This document shows, one piece after another, positions 46,086-53,400 of a stretch of 64,000 nucleotides of DNA. A program made the translations under genes and the position numbers. The first letter of the stretch is position 1. Every line of letters begins with the position of its first letter. A model generated the notes under the pieces. The model saw only the letters and a list, made by a program, of their open reading frames with translations. It was not told the origin of the DNA and did no database searches. The stretch is from Nitrospiria bacterium. GTDB lineage: Bacteria > Nitrospirota > Nitrospiria > DASWJH01. The stretch spans positions 50,587 to 114,586 of the forward strand of contig DASWJH010000079.1 of the NCBI GenBank assembly GCA_036397255.1, written 5' to 3'.

Positions 46086-47063
46086 TTAATGGAAGTGAGA
46101 GGGCAAAAGGGAGGAAAGAATATGATGAATATTTTTATCGCGATCTTTTCTTTTTTTACTGGAACGCTCTACCTGAGAAAGAAAGGTGCGAATAAACTTA
46201 TTGTCCGGATCACTTTGGCGAACCACCTCCCATTGGGCCAGGGCATCCTCGATCCGAAATTGACCCAGATAAATGACGCCTAAATCAATACGGGCTTGGA
46301 GGTTTTCCGGATTAAGTTCCAAAGCTTTTTTCAGCATGGCCAGGGCATGCTCCTCATCACCGACCATTTTATAAGCCCAACCCAATTCCCTGAGGGTTTC
46401 GTCATTGTTAGGAGAAAAAGTTACGGCTTTCCTCCACACTTTAATGGCAGCACGCCAACGGGACTCCCGTGAGTAAATAACCCCCAAAAGGTGGTTTGCG
46501 GAAACATGATTACGCTCCAATTCCAAAACCTTTCTTAATGCAGCTTTCGCCCCAGGGAAATTTCCCTGCTCAAATAAAATTTTCCCTTTTAACTCAAAAC
46601 CTTCCAGATAGGATGGGTCCTCTCCAAGGACTCTTTGGACATATCGAAGGGCCAATTGACGTTGCCCCTTTGTATGATAGGCGGTGGCGACATTAAAGAG
46701 AAGGTCAGGAGAAGAGTCTTTAAAAACCCGCTCTAATTTCCGGTAAATAGCCAAAGCCTCATCCACTTTTCCTTGCACCAGGTAAATATTGGCCAGATTA
46801 AAATTATTTTGATAATCATGGGCATCCATTTTAAGGGCCTTTTGAACCACCCCGATGGCCGCTTCCACATGCCCAATCTGTAAATAGATATCGGTCAACT
46901 CATAATAAGGGGGAAGATAAGAGGGGTCAATGACCATGGCTTGCTGAAGGTATTGGACGGATTTAAGCCAATTCCCTTCATCCAATAGGGCCCCCATCGC
47001 CTTATTCATAAACCGTTCGGCTTCACGTGCAACAGGAGATTGGACTTTCCGATGCTTAGGCAT
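46086..47063 (-). CDS. TPR-repeat protein
   Basis: 325 residues with about eight TPR units (for example YLPPYYELTDIYLQIGHVEA, ETLRELGWAYKMVGDEEHAL, NPENLQARIDLGVIYLGQFR). There is no signal peptide, so it is probably cytoplasmic. The tail is Lys/Arg-rich (RSSKKRKDRDKNIHH). Its start overlaps the lspA stop by one base, implying coupling to envelope-lipoprotein biogenesis genes; the function is unknown. Confidence 0.88.
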   Translation of the reverse strand: MPKHRKVQSPVAREAERFMNKAMGALLDEGNWLKSVQYLQQAMVIDPSYLPPYYELTDIYLQIGHVEAAIGVVQKALKMDAHDYQNNFNLANIYLVQGKVDEALAIYRKLERVFKDSSPDLLFNVATAYHTKGQRQLALRYVQRVLGEDPSYLEGFELKGKILFEQGNFPGAKAALRKVLELERNHVSANHLLGVIYSRESRWRAAIKVWRKAVTFSPNNDETLRELGWAYKMVGDEEHALAMLKKALELNPENLQARIDLGVIYLGQFRIEDALAQWEVVRQSDPDNKFIRTFLSQVERSSKKRKDRDKNIHHILSSLLPSHFH

Positions 47064-47575
47064 TATCCACTTTCTTGAAACAAAAAGTCACGGTCTGCTT
47101 TTCCCTTTCCTTTTAAAAAAAGGATCACCAGTAGGGCCAAACCTACACTAATTGAAGAATCCGCAACGTTAAAGGCCGGCCAATGGTACCTTCCTATATA
47201 AAAATCTAAAAAATCTACAACCGCCCCTAACCAAATTCGATCGATCAAATTTCCTAACGCTCCCCCAAGGATAAGGGAGAACGCAAGATGGGTTCCCCAC
47301 GCCTTATCCGGCGACTTTCTAAAAAATAGCCCCAGCAGAATCACTGCTAATATACCGACAATCGTCAAAAAAAGAGTTCTCAAACTACTTTCATGATCGG
47401 CAAACAGTCCAAATGCTGCCCCAGGGTTGTGAATATGGGTAAGATTAAAAAACCCTTTAATAATGACATGGGATTGATGAAGTTCCATTGTGCGTTGGAT
47501 TAAAATTTTAGTGAATTGATCTAAAATAATAATCCCCCCCATAACAATTGTCAAGGTATGGTACTTGCGTTTCAA
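47063..47575 (-). CDS. lspA: lipoprotein signal peptidase (signal peptidase II)
   Basis: 170 residues, four membrane segments. Catalytic aspartates are expected at Asp121 (GAVVDFLDFY) and Asp139 (FNVADSSISVG); HNPGAAFGLFA and GGALGNLIDR are also conserved. It cleaves prolipoproteins after lipidation, consistent with the several lipoproteins in this window. The start overlaps the ileS stop by 4 bp, the common ileS-lspA pairing. Confidence 0.95.
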   Translation of the reverse strand: MKRKYHTLTIVMGGIIILDQFTKILIQRTMELHQSHVIIKGFFNLTHIHNPGAAFGLFADHESSLRTLFLTIVGILAVILLGLFFRKSPDKAWGTHLAFSLILGGALGNLIDRIWLGAVVDFLDFYIGRYHWPAFNVADSSISVGLALLVILFLKGKGKADRDFLFQESG

Positions 47576-50421
47576 ACCTCAAACCCTTTTGATAAAACAG
47601 AAGCGCACCTGGAACATAATGTTGGATGTTTTTTTTCAACCCCAACAGAAGGTAAATACATCCAGCACCGTTCGCATTTCAAGTATACCGACCGTTTGAC
47701 ACGAACCGCAAGACCTTTCATCGTTTCACCGGGAAAAGGCGGGGGCACCTCTTCTTCATGAGTCGTGGAAATGGAATTCTCCGGGAAACCTTTTGAAATT
47801 GGAAAAATATTTACGGTGGATACAATGAAAAGTGACGGCATCTCCTTTTCATACTTGCGTAAAAACTCCAACAATTCCTCCTCTGCAAAAAGATCAACCG
47901 AGGCTTCCAGCGGATGCCCAATTTCTTTTTTTTGTCGAGCTTTTTCCAAAGCCTTGGATACATCATCGCGAATTTGAAGGAGCTTTTCCCAACGCTCACA
48001 AAGATGGGAATCGCCCGTTCCCATATCAGGTTCGGGAAAAAGTGTCAAAAAAACACTAATTTTCCCTTTTTCATCATTTAAAGATTTCCAAATTTCATCC
48101 GCTGTAAAGGACAGCACGGGAGCCATTAATTTAGTCAAGGCAACCAATATGTCATACAAGACCTGCTGGGCCGCCCTGCGTTCAATGGATTTTGGTTGTG
48201 TTACATAAAGCCGATCCTTTAGGACATCCAAATATACCGAACTTAAATCTACTGCACAAAAATAATTTAAAGCGTGAATCACAATGTGGAATTCATAATC
48301 AGAATATCCGCGGCGAACTTTTTTTACCAATTGGTCCAGGCGCTCCAAGGCCCAATGGTCTATTTCAAAAAGAGCATCTGGTCTTACTCGATCTTTTTCA
48401 GGATCAAAATCATATAAATTCCCCAATAAGAAACGACAGGTGTTTCGGATTTTTCTGTAGGTTTCCGCCAATTGCAATAGAATTTCGGAGGAGACCCGAA
48501 CATCCTCCCGAAAATCAGTTGACGCCACCCATAACCTCAAAATTTCGGCACCATATCGGTCGATAACCTCCTGAGGAGCCACGACATTCCCCGCCGATTT
48601 GGACATTTTTTTGCCGCTGCCATCCACCACAAACCCATGGGTGAGAACAGCCTGATAAGGCGCTCGCTGATCGGTTTGGAGGGAAGAGAGCAGTGCACTA
48701 TGAAACCAACCTCTGTGCTGGTCAGAACCTTCCAGATAAAGATCCGCGGGCCATTTTAAATCGTCCCGTCTTTTTAAAACGGCAGCATGGCTGACGCCCG
48801 ATTCAAACCAAACATCCAAAATGTCATTTTCTTTCTTAAAACGCGTACACTTGCAATGGGGGCAGGAAGTCCCTTTTGGCAACAGATCTTCATCTTTTTT
48901 AGAAAACCAAATATCGCTTCCCCCCTCGTGTTCCATTTGGTCCGCAACATAGTTAATTACCTCAGGAGAAACCAGGGCTTTTTCACAACCCAGACATGTA
49001 AAAGCAACAATGGGAACACCCCAAACCCTTTGGCGGGAAATACACCAATCAGGGCGATTTTCAATCATTCCAAAAATACGATCCTTTCCCCATTTAGGTA
49101 CCCATTGAACCCTATCAATTTCCTCCAAAGCCCTTTTACGAAGGTCATTCACGCTCATGGAAATAAACCATTGTTCTGTAGCACGAAAAATTACGGGGTT
49201 TTTACACCGCCAACAGTGAGGGTAGGAATGGGAAATGGCCTCTTCTTTAATCAACATCCCCAAATCTTTAAGATGGTCTATAATTTCCGGGTTGGCTTTA
49301 AAAACCTTTTTCCCGGCAAAAATCCCCGCCTCCGGCAAAAATTCTCCTCGGTGATTAACCGGTGTGAAAACTTCTAATGCATACCGAAGACCTACCTCAT
49401 AGTCTTCTTGTCCATGACCCGGAGCGGTATGAACGCACCCGGTTCCTTGTTCCAAAGTTACATGCTCGCCCATTACAAGAGGGACATCCCGGTCCAACCA
49501 GGGGTGGCGGCAAATGACCCCTTCCAACTCGCTTCCAGCCCAAATTCCCTCTTTTATCCGAAAATCATTTTTCTTAAATTGAAATGCCTCCATACACGAC
49601 TCTATTAAATCTTGGGCCAATAGAATTTCTCCAACTGGAGTCTGGACCATTTGATATTGAAATCGAGGGTGAAGTGTAATTGCCATATTTCCCACCAAGG
49701 TCCAGGGCGTGGTGGTCCAAATGGCCACATGGGTTCCTCCTTGACCATTGATCGAAAATTTTTCATTGGAAAACTTAACCGGAAATTTTACGAAGATAGA
49801 GGGAGAATGGTGTTCCTGATATTCCACTTCGGCTTCAGCCAACGCCGTTTCGTCAAAAGGACACCAAAGAACAGGTTTTTTCCCCTTGTAAACCCCTCCG
49901 GCAGCCACCACCTTTCCAAATTCACGGACAATCGACGCTTCATAGGATGGGGCCATGGTCAGATACGGATCTTCCCACTGACCAAATACCCCCAACCGCT
50001 TAAATTCTTCCTTTTGAAGATTAACAAATTTCTCGGCATACTCCCGGCAGGCCTGCCGAATGTTTAACTTACCCATCTCTTTTTTCTTTTGGCCCAAGCT
50101 CTTTAACACCTGAAACTCGATGGGGAGGCCGTGACAGTCCCACCCCGGCACAAAAGGGGAAGCTTTTCCCTCCATGGTTTTCGATTTGACCACAATGTCC
50201 TTGAGAATTTTATTTAACGCATGGCCCATATGGATTCGACCATTGGCATAAGGAGGGCCATCATGAAGAATAAAAGGGATACGGCCGGTTTGCTCCGCCT
50301 TTAAAAGAAAATTCAGGTTTATTTTTTCCCACCACTGGAGAATTTGGGGTTCCCTTTGCGGAAGGCTGGCTTTCATCGGAAAGGAAGTTTTCGGAAGGTT
50401 TAATGTTTCTTTATAATCCAT
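47572..50421 (-). CDS. ileS: isoleucyl-tRNA synthetase
   Basis: 949 residues, full length. Class-I HIGH motif as YANGRIHMGHALNKIL, editing (CP1) domain with WTTTPWTLVGN, KMSKS in SGKKMSKSAGNVV, anticodon-binding region, and a C-terminal zinc finger (CERCWMYLPSVGV then CSRC). It charges tRNA-Ile and edits Val. No T-box leader was recognised; it appears to be transcribed with murU/amgK upstream and lspA downstream. Confidence 0.97.
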   Translation of the reverse strand: MDYKETLNLPKTSFPMKASLPQREPQILQWWEKINLNFLLKAEQTGRIPFILHDGPPYANGRIHMGHALNKILKDIVVKSKTMEGKASPFVPGWDCHGLPIEFQVLKSLGQKKKEMGKLNIRQACREYAEKFVNLQKEEFKRLGVFGQWEDPYLTMAPSYEASIVREFGKVVAAGGVYKGKKPVLWCPFDETALAEAEVEYQEHHSPSIFVKFPVKFSNEKFSINGQGGTHVAIWTTTPWTLVGNMAITLHPRFQYQMVQTPVGEILLAQDLIESCMEAFQFKKNDFRIKEGIWAGSELEGVICRHPWLDRDVPLVMGEHVTLEQGTGCVHTAPGHGQEDYEVGLRYALEVFTPVNHRGEFLPEAGIFAGKKVFKANPEIIDHLKDLGMLIKEEAISHSYPHCWRCKNPVIFRATEQWFISMSVNDLRKRALEEIDRVQWVPKWGKDRIFGMIENRPDWCISRQRVWGVPIVAFTCLGCEKALVSPEVINYVADQMEHEGGSDIWFSKKDEDLLPKGTSCPHCKCTRFKKENDILDVWFESGVSHAAVLKRRDDLKWPADLYLEGSDQHRGWFHSALLSSLQTDQRAPYQAVLTHGFVVDGSGKKMSKSAGNVVAPQEVIDRYGAEILRLWVASTDFREDVRVSSEILLQLAETYRKIRNTCRFLLGNLYDFDPEKDRVRPDALFEIDHWALERLDQLVKKVRRGYSDYEFHIVIHALNYFCAVDLSSVYLDVLKDRLYVTQPKSIERRAAQQVLYDILVALTKLMAPVLSFTADEIWKSLNDEKGKISVFLTLFPEPDMGTGDSHLCERWEKLLQIRDDVSKALEKARQKKEIGHPLEASVDLFAEEELLEFLRKYEKEMPSLFIVSTVNIFPISKGFPENSISTTHEEEVPPPFPGETMKGLAVRVKRSVYLKCERCWMYLPSVGVEKKHPTLCSRCASVLSKGFEV

Positions 50422-50510
50422 GGTTTTTATTTTTCATAAAATTTTTTAATGATACTAACATAGTTTGGTGGGGATGAGTCAATATTTTCACCCTCCTTAC
50501 CACCTCCTGC

Positions 50511-51248
50511 TCAACCCGGAGGCAAAAAATCAAATGAAAGTTTTCCAAGACGGTAATCCTTTTGGGCCCTCTCATACCGAGCAGGGGTTCCCAAGTCTAA
50601 CCAATAATCCGTGGTTTCATATCCAAACAACTTCTTTCCCTGGACTACCAATTTTAAATAGGTATCGGTAATGGAATGAAACACGGCCTCCGGGAAAAAC
50701 CTAAAAATCTCGGGGTCTAAAATCTGAATGCCTGTAAACATAAAAAGGTCCAGGGGTTGTTGGAAGCGTTTGGGTTTTCCAAGAAACCTTTGGACACGAC
50801 CAGTCATATCCCGTTCGATGACCCCATACCGCTTCACATCTGGATCCTTTCGGAGAACCAGCGTTCCCATCCCCCCTTTTTCTTGGTGAAAAGAAAATAA
50901 ATCATGAAGGTTGAGGTTTACCAAAATATCCGCATTGATTAAAAGGAAAGGCCCGCTTTTAAAAAACCATTCCATTTTTTTTAACCCTCCCCCTGTTCCC
51001 AGGAGGGTTTCCTCTTCTGAATATATAATTTTCATCCCAAATTTTTCACCCTGCCCCACCTTCTCCTGAATCATTTTTCCATTATGGTGAAGGTTAATGA
51101 CAACCTCTTTAATTCCATAATGGCGCAATAAAAAAAGCGTATAGAAAATTAAAGGAACTTTCCCCACGGGAAGAAGGGGTTTTGGACAATGGTCTGTTAA
51201 CGGGCGGAGGCGTGTCCCTAATCCTGCCGCCAGTATCATGGCTTTCAT
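50511..51248 (-). CDS. sugar-1-phosphate nucleotidyltransferase (MurU-like)
   Basis: 245 residues. Nucleotidyltransferase signature MILAAGLGTRLRPLTDHCPK, then PLLINADILVNLNLHDLF (metal Asp) and ETTDYWLDLGTPARYERAQ. The pairing with a phosphotransferase-family kinase gene (4-bp overlap) is the arrangement of MurU-AmgK, which converts MurNAc to UDP-MurNAc in peptidoglycan recycling. The exact sugar is inferred from context. Confidence 0.85.
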   Translation of the reverse strand: MKAMILAAGLGTRLRPLTDHCPKPLLPVGKVPLIFYTLFLLRHYGIKEVVINLHHNGKMIQEKVGQGEKFGMKIIYSEEETLLGTGGGLKKMEWFFKSGPFLLINADILVNLNLHDLFSFHQEKGGMGTLVLRKDPDVKRYGVIERDMTGRVQRFLGKPKRFQQPLDLFMFTGIQILDPEIFRFFPEAVFHSITDTYLKLVVQGKKLFGYETTDYWLDLGTPARYERAQKDYRLGKLSFDFLPPG

Positions 51249-52309
51249 GAATCTTGAAATTCCCTAATATAAGGCTTAAGGAGTTGAAACAAAGGAGTCA
51301 GAGAAGGATACCGGCATAAATTTTCTTTCACATACCCCAAAGTGGGTGCCACAAAAGGAATAAAACGGGGATTTTTTTTGACCTCGGAAATGTAAATAAA
51401 ACGCCCAGCGGCTTTAAGGTTTCTCTGAATACTCATTAAATCAAATCTTTCCCTAAAGTGGAGAGGATCTAAAATGGGTTTAGACGACTCTTCTTTTCTT
51501 TTTAAAAAATAATCCAGAAGCTGTTGGATCAGGTCATTGGGAAGCGAGACATACGAATCCCTCAAAAGGGAAGCCAAGTCATATAAACAGGGACCCTGAA
51601 GAGCATCCTGGAAATCAATCACCCGAACTCGGCTCTGATGGATCATCAAATTCCGACTGTGAAAATCCCTGTGGGTAAAACACCGGGGTTCTTGGGAGAG
51701 TTGATCAGATATTTGAAAGAAAAACCCTCGAATTTTTTCACGATCGGAATTCTTGATTTTCATCCCAATTCTGGCCTCAATGCCAAATTCCAAAAAATGA
51801 TCAAATTCCCACATTAAAAGAGGGGTGTCAAATACCCTTTCAAAAGCAAGGCACGAACCCTGGGATGGGTCTGAGCCACAGGACTGAAGACGCAATAACT
51901 CATCAACCGCCTTCAAATAAAGGGATTCCAATGAGGAGGATGAGCATTTCGCAATTTCATGTTCCAAGGTTTGATCCCCAAGATCTTCTAAAAAAATTAA
52001 CCCTTCAGATTTTTCGTAATGAAAAATTTCAGGAACCCCGATCCCGTTTCTGGTTAAAAATTTTTGAATATTAACAAAAGGAAGTTCTTGGATACGGGAA
52101 GGTTTTCCGGTAACTTCTTCCTCAGAAGCCTTAAAATTTTCCGGATCCGAAAGCTCCATTAGAACCATGGAGGACCCAAAACCATTTTCTAAAAAAAGAC
52201 GGTAATATCTTCGATTGGACGCATCCCCCGGAAGGGGTTCAACCTGGAGGTTTTGAGAACCCCCCTTAAAGTTTACCTTAACAATTTTCGATAACTTTTC
52301 TAAATCCAT
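51245..52309 (-). CDS. aminoglycoside-phosphotransferase-fold sugar kinase (AmgK-like)
   Basis: 354 residues. Kinase-like fold with GDASNRRYYRLFLENG, FLEDLGDQTLE, the catalytic loop CFTHRDFHSRNLMIHQ, and metal Asp in VIDFQDALQGPCLYDLASLL. The family includes AmgK, the anomeric MurNAc/GlcNAc kinase that feeds MurU. Its overlap with the nucleotidyltransferase supports that role. A sigma-70-like promoter precedes it, so the amgK-murU-ileS-lspA genes probably share a transcript. Confidence 0.85.
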   Translation of the reverse strand: MDLEKLSKIVKVNFKGGSQNLQVEPLPGDASNRRYYRLFLENGFGSSMVLMELSDPENFKASEEEVTGKPSRIQELPFVNIQKFLTRNGIGVPEIFHYEKSEGLIFLEDLGDQTLEHEIAKCSSSSLESLYLKAVDELLRLQSCGSDPSQGSCLAFERVFDTPLLMWEFDHFLEFGIEARIGMKIKNSDREKIRGFFFQISDQLSQEPRCFTHRDFHSRNLMIHQSRVRVIDFQDALQGPCLYDLASLLRDSYVSLPNDLIQQLLDYFLKRKEESSKPILDPLHFRERFDLMSIQRNLKAAGRFIYISEVKKNPRFIPFVAPTLGYVKENLCRYPSLTPLFQLLKPYIREFQDS

Positions 52310-52348
52310 ATTAACGTCTTTTTTAAGATAGTCGTTTCACGAAAAAAT

Positions 52349-52377
52349 ATTCTGCCACCAAAACCTTGGGCTGTCAA
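52349..52377 (-). promoter_or_regulatory. candidate promoter of the amgK-murU-ileS transcript
   Basis: On the minus strand TTGACA (52372-52377) and CAGAAT (52349-52354), 17-bp spacer. The -35 is perfect, the -10 moderate. Confidence 0.45.
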
Positions 52378-52437
52378 CGCACCATCGGTTGTTTTCTCTG
52401 TAAAATCCTACAAAAACCATCCTTCCCAATAACGGAT

Positions 52438-52737
52438 TTACATTTGAGAAAGTCTCTTGGCAATTTCGAAAGCTGCCCCAATCCGAACGGCCTTAACCCG
52501 TTTGAGCCCTTTCACCTTCATCAGCTCTTCTAAGGACTGTTGGGACAAATTTTCCAAGGACTGAAACCGGATCATGAGATCTTCTGCAATTTGTTCTGCT
52601 GACCAGCCGGGCAAGCCAGACCCAATTAATATGGCCAACAGATCGGTATGACTACAGCGGGAGGCCCCCAAGCGGTAAAATTTTCCCCCGGGATGATGCC
52701 ATTCCTCCCATTCCTTTTTAGGGTCAACTTTTTCCAT
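52438..52737 (-). CDS. orphan RadC N-terminal (UPF0758 helix-hairpin-helix) domain protein
   Basis: 99 residues. It matches the RadC N-terminal domain: YRLGASRCSHTDLLAILIGS, SAEQIAEDLMIRFQSLENLS, and the HhH VKGLKRVKAVRIGAAFEIAK then RL. A normal RadC continues for about 120 residues into a JAB/MPN metalloprotease-like domain; here the frame stops right after the HhH, and no remnant of the JAB domain follows in the next 130 bp. It is either a truncated gene or a stand-alone DNA-binding HhH protein. Confidence 0.8.
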   Translation of the reverse strand: MEKVDPKKEWEEWHHPGGKFYRLGASRCSHTDLLAILIGSGLPGWSAEQIAEDLMIRFQSLENLSQQSLEELMKVKGLKRVKAVRIGAAFEIAKRLSQM

Positions 52738-53011
52738 TTTTACCCCTTCTATGGATTTTTTTATAGCCTGGGTAACACCTAACAGGTTTTTTCTTGAAGT
52801 TCAAGAAAATATCGGTTTTCAAAACCCATCAGGAACCCTTTTCCAATTAAACCCGGGTCATTCCGAAACTCCATTATGGAAGAGCACATTAAATTAAGTT
52901 GAATTTACAGGAAACTTTCTAGAAGGGTTTTTCTTCTATACTGAAAAGGAAAGGATAGAGACAAACATTTCAAGGAAAAATTAGAATGGAATTAAGGCTA
53001 ACATGAGGGGT

Positions 53012-53224
53012 TCAATCCGCTTCAGGTTCAGTACCCCCGTGTTTGTGGGTGACCTTATCTTCATCAAATAGATCGGCCATTTCTTCATGAATGGATGGGA
53101 ACTCATAGGGGTCCTGAATGACATTTAAAGACTGATCTTCCTTCTTTAAGGACTGATCTTTCTTCTTTTTTGCCTCCTCTGGGAGACCTTCTTTTTTCTC
53201 TTTTTCTTTTTTCTTTTCCATCAA
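53012..53224 (-). CDS. small charged protein, function unknown
   Basis: 70 residues. The first half is Lys/Glu-rich (KKKEKEKKEGLPEEAKKKK), the second acidic with IHEEMADLFDEDKVTHKH. The internal KKKDQSL / KKEDQSL doublet is a short duplication. No domain recognised. Low complexity makes the call uncertain, although the C-terminal half reads as coding. Confidence 0.45.
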   Translation of the reverse strand: MMEKKKEKEKKEGLPEEAKKKKDQSLKKEDQSLNVIQDPYEFPSIHEEMADLFDEDKVTHKHGGTEPEAD

Positions 53225-53400
53225 TCACCCAACCTTAGTTTTGGGCTATTATACGAAATTCACTTGGAATATACAACCACAAACTCAACCTCCTAAAACC
53301 CAACCAACAGGATCACCTATGAGGGACTGGACATATGGGACTCTCCCCCTTTTTTCAATGGGTTTCTTTTAACCTAGAAGGGATTGGGGAAAAAAAATCC

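Noticed and set aside
50422..50510. T-box or other leader RNA before ileS
   Set aside because: The gap is under 90 bp, with no T-box sequence or specifier stem visible.
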